Source: Owenia fusiformis
Lineage: Eukaryota > Annelida > Polychaeta > Sabellida > Oweniidae
Reading direction: 5' to 3'
Length of the DNA: 64,000 bases
NCBI GenBank assembly: GCA_903813345.2
Contig: CAIIXF020000008.1
Coordinates: forward strand, 36,978,867 to 37,042,866
Under the pieces are notes generated by a model that ran no database searches, had not been told where the DNA came from, and worked only from the letters and a program-made list of their open reading frames with translations. Positions 31,514 to 42,663 of the stretch are shown here, piece after piece (within the stretch, counting starts at the first letter, position 1; each line of letters starts with the position of its first letter). A program made the position numbers and the translations under genes.

Positions 31514-32679
31514 TCACGTGGAATAACATTTGACCTTTGGGTGTTTACAAATTTTCTCGTTCGTATTACAGCAAACCGAACAAATATGCTCAAGAACTCT
31601 TATCTGCCCACGAATAAGATTATTGGATTCGTGTGCATTCTTTTGCGTGCAATTTCCATTATTGTAATCAATACAGTACCATGTCAAATTGGACTGGGTA
31701 TTGGTAGGTTTGGGGTTATTAGGGTTTTGTGGGATATGAATTTTCAAATCACTGGTTTCGTCTCCCCATTCCATATCACCGGTTTCGATTTCAATTATTA
31801 CACTAGCATGATACGATCTAACATTGGCCCATGAGCAACCTCTTTTTTGAATGCACATGAGATCTATAAGATGTTTCAATTGAATTATGAGAACATTTTT
31901 GGTTATACATTGTATTCTTCTTTTTGATACCTTTGATTAAGAGGTTGACAAATCCTGCGACAAATAATACCATGTCTAAATTTTTATATCTGATGCCTTA
32001 ATTGTCTTGCGAATTCATATTGTAGAGACACGTGTGGGTACTTTTGAGGATTGATACACTGTCGAGATACAGACTCATTTACCCCAGATTTTTTGTGCTT
32101 CCTGTAACGTTTCTTATGATGACGTTTTGATTTGTTCAAGTGACTTCGACTGGACTCAGTCGTCGATTCATTAGAATCTGATGTTGAACTACTTGCACTT
32201 TCAGAGGAACAGGAAGCACTGGAATCACAAGATAAATAAGAATTTTTACCTCTCCTAGATGTTTTGTTTGTGGATCTGCTATGTTTCTGCAGACTTCTCT
32301 CGTTGGTGCTGTTATGTTGTGGTTCAGGTTCTTTAGTCTTTGTTTGCATCTTGGTTCTGGATGAATTGTCTCTAGTTTGTCTGGGTTTTTTGATAGGAAT
32401 TTTTGGCTTTGCTCCCATGTCTGGTTGTGATGATTTCTGTGACCCGGCAGGGGTGTGTGTGTAGGTTTCGAATTCGGACAAGGTTTGATCAAGAGCTTGC
32501 CTTTTCATTTGTAACTTAGTTAACAGTTCTTGTTCTTTTCGAGCAATTTTTTCTTTTTCATGCTCTATTTGTCGTCCAGTACTTTGCTCATCTGATACGA
32601 TATAGTCTCTGAACCTCTCAGGACGTTTTGTGTCTCTCGTGGATTTTCGGAGTCGCACATCTGGTTCAGATGTTTCCAT
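31514..32679 (-). pseudogene. Gag-like region of the second YR-type retroelement
   Basis: A 231-codon frame (32679-31984) begins with ATG and encodes a charged coiled segment (EHEKEKIARKEQELLTKLQ), a proline- and serine-rich middle and a basic end KSKRHHKKRYRKHKKSG. A second frame (31879-31514) has CSWANVRSYHASVIIEIETG and a C/H-rich stretch WYCIDYNNGNCT, HICSVCC resembling the zinc-binding end of gag proteins in these elements. The two are in different frames and separated by about 100 bases, so at least one frameshift is present. The order matches gag before RT. Confidence 0.65.
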
Positions 32680-33708
32680 TATGGGTGTGAATTAAAACCG
32701 ATTTAAAACTGATTCAAACCTGAAAGAAGATGTGACTAGTATAGTTCGAAATGACTTGAGAGTGGATGTGAATAAGTAAATGTCTTGGTAGTTCAAAATT
32801 AAAGTAAAAGGTGAACGGTTATAAATATAGAACACTCAGCCTTGCAGACTATCTTATAAAAGTACTAAACAAGTGAAATAACATTATTGCTTTATGCTTG
32901 AGCGAGGTATTTTGATATAATAAAATTTTTGATAAAAATGGTGGCCTTTCTTATATGTTATTTTACGATATTTGCTATACATTTTGCTTGTAAAAATGCC
33001 AGCCTTGGCTGTTTGGTGGGATTTGCTACGCTTTGGCGTTGCTGTTGTCTTCATGCAAAAGACAATTGTTAATGTCAAAAGAACATGTAAAATGTTATGA
33101 AACATGGTGTTTGGGTAATGAACTCGCATAGGAAGTGCACTTACAGTCGAACTTCACATATTTTTAAAATGATCATCTAGGGGGTAATTATTTTCATTAT
33201 GGGGGGGGGGGGGGGGGTGGGGGTAAAGGACTATTTAATTAGGTGACACCTGATTTTAAGTTTCTTGGGGTTTTGTCTTCTGCAATTTCTGGTTTGACAG
33301 CCATGATATGAGCATTAACCTTTAGCATGCTACCGGTGAACGGAGTCACCCATCGACCCAGTTTAAACTTTTAAAAACTTTACTTTTTGGCACCGTTCTT
33401 ATTATCCAATTTTTTACACATGTTGCATGGTGAGAAGTTCAAGAGCTGATTAACTTTTCAGTGGCCATCTTGCTTTCTGGGTCAACAAGTCCACAATGCT
33501 ATGATTTGCAGAAAAAGAAATGAACATTGGTTCAAGGTTGATGAATATGACTGAACATGCAACATGTATTGTAAAAGTGTGAACGCAATAACCTGCTTTT
33601 TCTTTGTTCTGTTTTAGTTTCATTTTCCCAAAATGTTATATTCTCTTTACCAAGATCACCATGATCCAATTAAATTTTGTTAAATCATTACATCAATATC
33701 TCACTTAC
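32680..33708. repeat. Retroelement flank, array-tail fragment and G-run
   Basis: Bases 32930-33050 are a solitary copy of the tail of the large arrays (AAAAATGCCAGCC, GGGATTTGCTACGCTTTGGC). A G-run lies at 33202-33218. The rest is unremarkable. Confidence 0.6.
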
Positions 33709-33763
33709 CTGTACCAACAGCTAAACTGACCAAAACAATCAATGAAATGACTTTTTCCCACAT
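33709..33763 (-). CDS. Signal-peptide first exon
   Basis: ATG followed by 18 codons reading MWEKVISLIVLVSLAVGT, then a strong donor (ACAG followed by GTAAGT), phase 1. This is a textbook short signal peptide. Just upstream is AAGATGGCGGAT, which opens a seven-codon upstream frame ending before the main ATG; it resembles the ATGGCGG start element of genes with short leaders. The best downstream partner on this strand is 28766-29160 (entry phase 1). A direct join to the Death exon is also allowed by phase but makes no biological sense without a membrane segment. Confidence 0.6.
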
Positions 33764-34003
33764 TTTATTCTAAGTTTGCTGCTTATCCGCCATCTTGATG
33801 AATTGCAAATTGAAGCTAAAGGAGTGAATAAATAACAAAATTTTTCTCATAACATAAAAGTTTTTTCATGTTTAAATAACAATTTAACAACTCCTACATA
33901 CTTATACTATTTGAATTAGAGTAGTTTTGTATTCTTTGTAAGATGTTTAGTTCATTTTGTAGTGTTGTCTAAATCCGAAACTCTTTTTCATGCAAAGTAT
34001 ATA

Positions 34004-34196
34004 CAGTAAAACCTGTTTTAGTGAACACCTCTCTAGTGAACACCTGTACATGTATTTAGTTAACACCACTTCAAGACACATTTTACATTAACTCCTGTAA
34101 AAAGATCCCCTTGCTGTAGCGAACACTTGACTACAGTGAACACTTTTTGTGGCTCCATCTGTATTTACTATATACAGGTTTTACTGTATATGGTTA
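34004..34196. mobile_element. Tc1/mariner-type MITE
   Basis: The ends are CAGTAAAACCTGT and its inverse ACAGGTTTTACTG, flanked on both sides by TA. The interior repeats TAGTGAACACCT. 193 bp, non-coding. Confidence 0.85.
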
Positions 34197-34586
34197 TAGC
34201 TACCATGTTAGGAGATGGTCTCATAATACAAATTAAAGTGGCAACAAGGCATGTAGAGACAAATTGAAAAATGTCACTTTTCTGAGCTCTCATAATAATG
34301 TTTGGCTTAACATCTTCTTTGCCAGACCTATTCTCTTAAAATGTATAGACACGCCTATCTATTTTAGCATTTAGAAGTGTAAATTAAGTTTGAAATGTCT
34401 ATAAGTGGGGTCCCACTTATAGATTTCTAAGATATAATACATTTCAAGATTTTAACTGCAGGAATTTCAGCTGAAATAATGTTCATACAGGGGGAAAATA
34501 GATGTTAGCCTTGATGAAATATCCAAACTTCGATATATTTTGACTCTAGGTCCATGATCCATGGACCATTTGATACTTCTCTGCAC
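34197..34586. other. No recognised feature
   Basis: Intergenic AT-rich DNA. Confidence 0.35.
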
Positions 34587-35875
34587 TAATTATCCCATCA
34601 AACGAAGTTCGGAGGGATATAGGGAACGCCTCCGTCCGTCCGTCCGTCTGGGCAATAACTCAAATACCGTTAGCCTGATTTTGTTCATATTTTTTACACA
34701 TATACCCTATGGGGCTAGAAGTTCTGCTCGAAAGCCGATTTTCAAAATGGCCACTCATTTCAAAATGGCGGCCATTTTAGTGCCGATTTTACAGTAATTT
34801 AGGTGCAATATGTAAAACTGTAATAGCAATATGTTTTAAATGTAAAAAAATTATGTAGGACATTAATAAAGCTACAAATGGAGATATTGAAAAAGCACAT
34901 GGCAGCCATCTTGAAAAATAGCGGCCTTTACTCGTTATTTTACGATTTTTGCTGTAACTCGAAAAGTAGTGGAGCGATTTTGTTCATATTTGGTATGTGA
35001 ATACTATAAGCATTGGACACTGTCTAAAGACATTTTTGGTAGAAGGCGGCCATTTTGAAAAATGGCCGCCATTTTAACGTATTTTACTATAACTCGAAAA
35101 GTAGTGGAGCGATTTTGTTCATATTTGGTATGTGAATACTATAAGCATGGCACACTGTCCTATGACACTTTTGGTAGAAGGCGGCCATTTTGAAAAAAAT
35201 TTTGAAAAATGGCCGCCATTTTAACGTATTTTACTATAACTCGAAAAGTAGTGGAGCGATTTTGTTCATATTTGGTATGTGAATACTATAAGCATGGCAC
35301 ACTGTCCTATGACACTTTTGGTAGAAGGCGGCCATTTTGAAAAAAATTTTGAAAAATGGCCGCCATTTTAACGTATTTTACTATCACTCGAAAAGTAGTG
35401 AAGCGATTTTGTTCATATTTGGTATGTGAATACTATAAGCATGGCACACTGTCCAATGACACTTTTGGTAGAAGGTGGCCATTTTGAAAAATGGCTGCCA
35501 TTTTAAGGTATTTTACTATAACTCGGAAAGTATTGGAGCGATTCTGTTCATATTTGATATGTGAATACTTTAAGCATGGCACATTGTCTGATAAAACTTT
35601 GGGGAGTAGTCGGCCATTTCGAAAAATGGCCACCATTTTTATGTGTGTTATTTTACAAGTATATGTGTGTGATTTTTCAAAAATTTTATAGGTGGCTACT
35701 TTAAAGCATATTATTTCTTCTGATGACAACTTGGCTAGTGAGCAACCATTTTGAAAATGGTGGCCTTTCTGGTGTGTTGTTTTATGATATTTGCTATATA
35801 TTTCGTTTGTAAAAATGCCAGCCATTTCTTTTCGATGGGATTTGCTACGCTTTGGCGTTGCCATTGTTCTGGTTG
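34587..35875 (+). repeat. Large tandem array 1, about 130-bp units
   Basis: The head is TATCCCATCAAACGAAGTTC followed by CCGTCCGTCCGTCC. Next come units of AAAAGTAGTGGAGCGATTTT, TTCATATTTGGTATGTGAAT, TAAGCATGGCACACTGTCC and GGCGGCCATTTTGAAAAATG. The tail is GGGATTTGCTACGCTTTGGC. Short end words ATCCCATCGAA and TTCGATGGGAT are inverse to each other, so the array may be the inside of an element. Open frames here are by-products. Confidence 0.85.
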
Positions 35876-36466
35876 TTCAACCTTTAACATATTAATGTAT
35901 TTGGTAATTTAAGTTACTTGGTTGATAATGTTGATCCTTTTTATTTACCCCATGTCTCTTGGTTTTTGATCACTTTTGCAACCATTTCTAACTAAATATT
36001 TCTGTGATACTAAATATTTTTGCTAGATAAATAGGGCATCTGTATGCACATCCTGTGAAGATATCATCAGAATATCAGTGTTCTCCACATGGTTTTTCTT
36101 AAGTGGGTGAAATTTTTTTTCATTTTCACAATTCAGGCCAAAATTGAGCCAAATATGCCCATTTTTCATGATTTTTCTCATTTTCAAGTAGTTGCAAATG
36201 GATTTACAGGTGTGTGCAAGCCTGTTTTTAAAATCTCAGATGGGTGCTGCGCCCACTTGCTTTAATGCAGGGGAGATCACTGAATATATTGAAAAATATA
36301 GAAATTAGAGAGAACTTTATATTCAACCTTCATGTGTATATATTTCTCTACACTCGTACATTTCAGTACAGTTCATGGATATTACTTTGAGTTTTAGATG
36401 TAATATCCCATTGACTAATATATCACATTGACATTGTCCTTATATGTTTTTAGCATAACTCGGAAG
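35876..36466. other. No recognised feature
   Basis: AT-rich DNA without supported features. Confidence 0.35.
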
Positions 36467-36660
36467 GTATTAAAGATATCTGGATGTATTAGGTCTTTTT
36501 AATTTTTGTTATAAAAAATAATGTTCTATTTTTTGTCCAGCTTGGGGGAGCAGTTTTGTATTTTACATTTGAAACTGCTCCCTGAAGCTGGACAAAAAAA
36601 GGAAACAATATTTTCTATAAAAAATTAAAAAGACCCAATACAATTATCTTTCATTATTAC
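36467..36660. repeat. Foldback element
   Basis: Inverse halves: TTGTCCAGCTTGGGGGAGCAG against CTGCTCCCTGAAGCTGGACAA around the centre, and GGTCTTTTTAATTTTTGTTAT against ATAAAAAATTAAAAAGACCC outside. Confidence 0.78.
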
Positions 36661-38203
36661 CTTCAGAGAAATGCTGAAAACATATATAAATATTATCATG
36701 TCACTATATCGTGGCATTAAAAATTTAAAACAGAACTAGTACATTTTCGAGTATGTGCTGGCCCTTTTTCTTTGGTACTACGAAGGTTCTCTTAAAGTGT
36801 TGTTTAATTGATTGATAAGTATTTTATAAACCATGCTTTTTTAAATAAATAGTATTCATGATTTAAAAATGCACAACTTAAACCAAAATGTGGGCACTCA
36901 AATGCCTAGGTCAAATCTGAGGTAAAATTCTGTGTTTCCTTATTTTTGTGAGCCTGACCCTCTACTTTGAAAGGTCCACATGCAGTATGGCAAGTGATTT
37001 TAGAGAGTCATATCTTTCACCATGAGTACTTTCTGGGCATAAATACAGTGATTTTTATTAAAACAATATGTTTTCTTTCAAGTGAAGTCCCCCTGATGAT
37101 AAAAATATCAATTGAACAATTCGAAAAATTATAAATAGGGACCCCACGTCAACAATTTTTTCATAATGTTGGAACTTATTTGCTTAAAAGAGGAACTTCT
37201 TTTTCTGATTTTTATTGCATGAAAAGATTATTCAACAAGGGGTCTAAAACATCTTCAAAAGTAGAATGGTATTGAAAGTCTAGTTTTGAAGATATCAATT
37301 TTCGAGGACCAAAATCATGCTGAAATTAATGGATAGCATTAGTTTTCCCTATGGGAAAATAATATGGGAAAAGTGTTTTTTAACTTTATCACATTTCAAT
37401 ACCCATGTCCCCTTTTCAGAAGTTATTAATACAGCGTAGAAGAAACTTTTGATATATTCAAATTGAGACAAATAAGATCCTCTTTTTAGAAAATAAGCCT
37501 TACGTTTTTAAAAAAAACAATTAAAGATGACAGTTAAGTAGCCATAGACAAATCAACTACTATATACATGTAGTATTATTATTTTCTCCAAAACTAAAAG
37601 TCTCAGTTCTATGTTATTTCCTTGCTATTATCTTTGTCTTCTAATCACCTTATTATTGTACTGAATTTATTAGATATTTCTTGTTTATATATTTTATTTT
37701 ATGTTTTGTAATAAAGATGGCACTTAAAGATTATACTATCTCTCATATTTGATCCAATGTTTTAAACAATTTTATTTAAATTCAGTTTCGTTTTGTTTTG
37801 TTTAACCATAAATCAAGTGTAAAGCTTCAATATAAAATGAAAGTAGATAAGAAAATTACAACAAAAATATCATTGTCTGAGACAATTATCTTAATAATTC
37901 ATTATACATTCTTGTTTATATAAAATTTTTGCATTTACCATCAGCTAAACATGAAGAGAGAATAGAGAAAGTTATTTTTACATATTGTCTATGATATGTT
38001 ATGTTCAGTTAAACGCAATGATACTTCAAAAATACTTCACATTAACAAATATGCAAGTACACAAGAGTCAAAAGAGCAAAGGAATCATCAATCAACCACT
38101 TGTCTTTCTGTCTGTCCTTTCAACAGTCAACAATTTTAAACAAATGAAACTGCCATTTCTGTGGACCAATACTCATTTTATTTCATGGGATTTATTCTAG
38201 TGA
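36661..38203 (+). repeat. Dispersed repeat copy and plain AT-rich DNA
   Basis: Bases 37015-37510 are the longer copy of the repeat at 4090-4375. The rest, including a short plus-strand frame at 37985-38200, shows nothing I can support. Confidence 0.5.
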
Positions 38204-39815
38204 TTATCCCATCGAACGAAGTTCGGAGGGATATAGGGAATGCCTCCGTCCGTCCGTCCATACGTACATACATCCGTACGTACGTACGTACGTCCATCCG
38301 TCCGTCTGTCTGTCCGTCCGTCTGTCCGTCCGGGCAATAACTCAAATACCGTTGGCCCGATTTTGTTCATATTTTGTACACATATACCCTATGGTGCTAG
38401 AAGTTCTGCTCGAAAGCCGATTTTCAAAATGGCTGCTCATTTCAAAATGGCAGCCATTTTAGTGCCGATTTTACAGTAATTTAGGTGCAATAAGTAAAAC
38501 TGTAATAGCAATATGTTTTAAATGTAAAAAAATTATAAAGGACATTAATAAAGCTACAAATGTAGATATTAAAGAAGCATATTGCAGCCATCTTGAAAAA
38601 TGGCGGCCTTTACTCGTTATTTTACGATTTTTGCTGTAATCGAAAAGTAGTGGAGCGATTTTGTTCATATTTGGTATGTGAATACTATAAGCATGGCACA
38701 CTGTCCTATGACACTTTTGGTAGAAGATGGATATTTTGAAAAATGGCCACCCTTTTAACGTATTTTACTATAACTCGAAAAGTAGTGGAGCAATTTTGTT
38801 CATATTTGGTATGTGAATACTATAAGCATGGCACACTGTCCTATGACACTTTTGGTAGAAGATGGATATTTTGAAAAATGGCCGCCATTTTAACGTATTT
38901 TACTATAACTCGAAAAGTAGTGAAGCGATTTTGTTTATATTTGGTATGTGAATACTATAAGCATGGCACACTGTCCAATGACACTTTTGGTAGAAGAAGG
39001 TGGCCATTTTGAAAAAAGGCGGCCATTTTAACATATTTTACTATAACTCGAAAAGTAGTGGAGCGATTTTGTTTATATTTGGTATGTGAATACTAAAAGC
39101 ATGGTACACTGTCTAATGACACTTTTGGTAGAAGATGGCCATTTTGAAAAATGGCCCCATTTTAACGTATTTTACTATAACTTGAAAAGTAGTGGAGCGA
39201 TTTTGTTCATATTTGGTATGTTTCATATTTTATATGTGAATACTATAAGCATGGCACACACTGTCTAATGACACTTGGGGTAGTAGGCGGCCATTTTGAA
39301 AAATGGCCACCATTTTTACGTTTTTTACTATAACTTGAAATGTAGTGAAGTGATTTTGTTCATATTTGATATGTGAATACTCATGAGCCTTGCACACTGT
39401 CTCATGACACTTCAGATAGTAGGTGGCCATTTTAAAAAATGGCTGTCATTTTTACTTTTTTTACTATAACTCGAAAAGTATAAGTGGAGCGATTTTGTTC
39501 ATATTTGATATGTGAATACTTTAAGCATGGCACATTGTCTCATAAAACTTTGGGGAGTAGTCGGCCATTTTGAAAAATGGCCACCATTTTTATGTGTGTT
39601 ATTTTACAAGTACATGTGTGTGATTTTTCAAAAATCTTATAGGTGGTTACTAAAAAGGATATTATTTCTTCTGATGACAACTTGGCTAGTGAGCAACCAT
39701 TTTGGAAATGGTGGCCTTTCTGGTGTGTTGTTTTTTGCTATATATTTCGTTTGTAAAAATGCCAGCCATTTCTGTTCGATGGGATTCGCTACGCTTTGGC
39801 GTTGCCATTGTTCTG
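38204..39815 (+). repeat. Large tandem array 2, about 130-bp units
   Basis: Same head, unit and tail as array 1. The head has a longer TACGTACGTACGTACGTCC run and CCGTCCGTCTGTCC series. About eight units are present, alternating AAAATGGCCGCCATTTT with diverged forms. Confidence 0.87.
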
Positions 39816-40927
39816 GTTTACACCATTAGTTGCAGTTTCAAATGTTTGCCTTGTTTTCGTGGATTCTGATTTTTTTTACCATGTAAGCCATCTTTCTCTT
39901 TACTGATATTTTGGGGTTATTTATATCAAATGACTGATGACATATTAGAGATTACTCTGAGAACCGAGGAAATATGTGATTTGAAACTTATATACGGTGA
40001 TGTAGAGTGGTCAGAGAGTATTGTTTTCTTATTTAATTGACTAATATTATGGTTTAAAAAACAAAAATTGATGGTCTGTTCCCATGTCTGCATTTGACTT
40101 AATGCATTACTATCTGTGATCAACTGAAGATAAAACTACTCGAACAATTTTTCTAAACTTAAATCTTTAGCACTTTGAAGACACAAATTTATCAATAAAC
40201 GTGGTTAATAAATAGGTTTATATGACATAATTTGAGATTAAGTGTTGTTATGTGAACTGAAGTGAGTTTAGAAAAATTGCTTGCATAGTTTTATCTTCAG
40301 CTGGGTGGCTTGTACGCACGTAGTAGTCCCAGCGCCTTGACCAATCAGAAAGTTAGCCGGCGCGGGCTTTTCAAAACTTATATTGACCCGCTGTCTTGTG
40401 AACAGTTTACACTATAAATCATCATAGGTATGTTATAAACAAACATACTGAATAGGTTCACTAAGAGTGTCTATGGATTGATTTATGACACTTACAGGTC
40501 CTCGTGTTATCTCAATTAGTTTCGTTTTATTTCACATCAAAAACAAAAACACAAATTTGTTGTATATTCATATCTATATTTAGTTCAGCTGTAAAAAATA
40601 CAAGATAGTTTTAGGTGATATAATCATGGTTAATATGGTTTATATTGTGTATCATTTTTTATGTTCTTTAGAGACTAAAGTAAACTTGTTCATCCATCTA
40701 TTTGTACTTATGTCTGTCTCGGCAATAACTCAAAAACCGTCAACAGATTTGGTTCAAATTGTATAGGCTTATGCCTGATGGGCATAGAAATTCTGCTCAA
40801 GAGAATGACCATCTCTCATATAATAAAAAAAATCTCTGATAACTCAAACAGATGGATTTGATTCGACCTCTTGCCATGTAAGAATGAGGTTATGAAATCA
40901 GATTCGTTTTCAGAATATGCTACAAGA
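39816..40927. repeat. MITE (40123-40303) and unassigned DNA
   Basis: CTGAAGATAAAACTA at 40123 pairs with TAGTTTTATCTTCAG at 40303, and TTTTTCTAAACTTA with GAGTTTAGAAAAATT just inside. A GC-richer patch at 40310-40390 holds a CCAAT word (GACCAATCAG). At 40690-40800 there is a worn relative of the array heads (GGCAATAACTCAAAAACCGT). Confidence 0.6.
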
Positions 40928-41166
40928 CTACAACAAAAGGTCATAGATAGTCCAGAGTTTTGGTAGTTCAGATTGGAGATGCAGATCCTCAAGTCCATCA
41001 AATAATGTCACTTTTTGGATTTGGTTGTTGTAGTTGTAAAACCCAGATTCCATTCCTTGTTGTTGGCTGTATGAGTTTACTTTGATACGTTTAATCTCTT
41101 TTAATAAGTACTTCAGCACTACCTTCTCCTCCATGTTGTCTAAAGTGTCCATGGGGTTCTTTACCC
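40928..41166 (-). CDS. Candidate cytoplasmic-tail last exon
   Basis: After an acceptor AATATATTTTCAG, a frame of about 78 codons runs to a stop, with NMEEKVVLKYLLKEIKRIKV, a tyrosine-rich patch FYNYNNQ and an acidic patch LFDGLEDLHLQSELPKLW. The composition suits a cytoplasmic tail. This frame needs entry phase 1, while the transmembrane exon at 41482-41590 leaves in phase 2. A direct join instead gives 25 residues to an early stop. Either a small exon was missed, the tail is the short form, or the exon belongs elsewhere. No domain recognised. Confidence 0.4.
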
Positions 41167-41481
41167 CTGAAAATATATTTTATCATTTATCTTCATATAA
41201 AGAAGTAAATATCCTTAGTAAATGTACATCAGGATATTTGAAGAAAGTGATAGTATTTCTAATTGGTTGATATGTATGAAATCTGTCACTTGATACAATA
41301 CAATGACCATATTGGAGCTTAAATTATCAAAAATATTTTAGATCTGTCAAATTTTATGTCAAGTTTTTCCGATGTTAGATTACTTCATTGAATTACTTTA
41401 GGAAAAATATTTTGGCCAGCCCCAGGTTAAATTAATTGAAATGAGGAATTGTTTACATGTTTCTGTTGAATATACATGTAC

Positions 41482-41590
41482 CTCTGTAAGGTGAGACTGA
41501 TATTCCTTTGAAAATATATGATGCCAAATATACCCACGACAACTGTTACGTTAAGAATTCCAAGAAATACAGCAATCCATTGTAAAATAA
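41482..41590 (-). CDS. Transmembrane exon, second receptor set
   Basis: 109 bases between an acceptor TTTATTTTCAG and a donor AGAG/GTACAT, phase 1 in and phase 2 out. The 35 codons encode a membrane helix around WIAVFLGILNVTVVVGIFGI, then basic and polar residues YFQRNISLTLQR. It has the same phases and design as the exon at 49740-49839, suggesting a shared origin or mutually exclusive use. Upstream it joins in frame to the stalk exon at 41839-42064. Confidence 0.66.
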
Positions 41591-41838
41591 CTGAAAATAA
41601 ATTTTAAGGTCTTTACCGTTTTGGTATTATTTGCATATAAACTGTATTAGTATGACTAATATGTACAAAAATGGGATAAAATATTATAAGAATGTAGCAT
41701 GGACTTGTGAGCCCTTGTGCCCAGGTGATAACTGAAGTACATTTAAAAAAATTAAATTGATTCAAGAAACATTCTTCAAAGTTAATAGACTATTTATCAA
41801 TATCAATTATTCAGAGGTTTGTGGAGGTTTTTTGTTAC

Positions 41839-42064
41839 CTGAGTATTTGCACAATGAGTCTTTATTCCTAATATGACACTGTTTCACATCTTTTTCATCT
41901 TCTTTATTTCTGTATTGAGAGGAAGGTTTTATTGGTTCAGTAGACCCTGTATCCATTGATGTTGTTTCCATTTGAATTGACCTTATGTTTGCTTCATCTT
42001 TTATTTGGGAAAAGGTTTTGTTGAAATAGGAAACTGGCTGCAACGCAGCAACATTCATGTCATA
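41839..42064 (-). CDS. Stalk exon, second receptor set
   Basis: A 226-base exon framed by acceptor TATCGACTGCATTGCAG and donor TCAG/GTAACA, phase 0 in and phase 1 out. The 75 residues are rich in Ser, Thr, Lys and Glu (METTSMDTGSTEPIKPSSQ), with an N-glycosylation site NKT and two cysteines (KQCHIRNKDSLC) just before the membrane exon. This looks like an extracellular stalk. The entry phase differs from the exit phase of the lectin exon at 50417-51304, so it cannot simply be an alternative to the transmembrane exon of that gene. No lectin exon was found between 42065 and 49739. Confidence 0.58.
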
Positions 42065-42663
42065 CTGCAATGCAGTCGATAGAGAATGGACAGAATGCAG
42101 AGTAGGCTATGCTTTAATAATGTAGACCTTGCTCATTATTCACCAAATGAACTTGAACATGCTGTTGGTCTCCTAAAGAGTCAACAGTTTCATTCCAATG
42201 AGTAGGATTGGTCAAACAACAATAAAATGCATTGAAGAAGATACAAATTACTTTGTCATATGTGCTGTGTCAATGACCATGTTGCCAAATCAAAATGTAT
42301 ATGATAAAATTAATGATTATCATTCTTTAGACATGAAAGGTATGTACACTCAGTATTGCATGCCAGATAATATGAAAAGAAAGATTGGTTAAAACCTGTA
42401 GAAATGGGAGACTTGAAAAGTGTCATTACTTAGTGAACACCATGTATATAGACAGACAAAATCTAATCTCGAAGTCAATTTAAGGTCAATATTCTTCAAC
42501 TACTGTGCAAATCTATCAAAAATGATAAGATATTTTGTAAGATATAAGATCAAGGACTCTTGAACATAAATAAGGTATCAAACAGAAATATATCAAAAGC
42601 ATAAGGAGTAATCTCAATTATTTATTTTAAAAACAAAAAAGTAAAGTCAGACAAGAAAGATAT
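42065..42663. other. No recognised feature
   Basis: A plus-strand 64-codon frame at 42198-42392 has no splice or domain support. Confidence 0.35.

Noticed and set aside
23975-33763. Direct join of the signal-peptide exon to the Death exon
   Set aside because: Phase allows it, but a secreted Death domain without a membrane segment is implausible, and another phase-compatible partner lies between.
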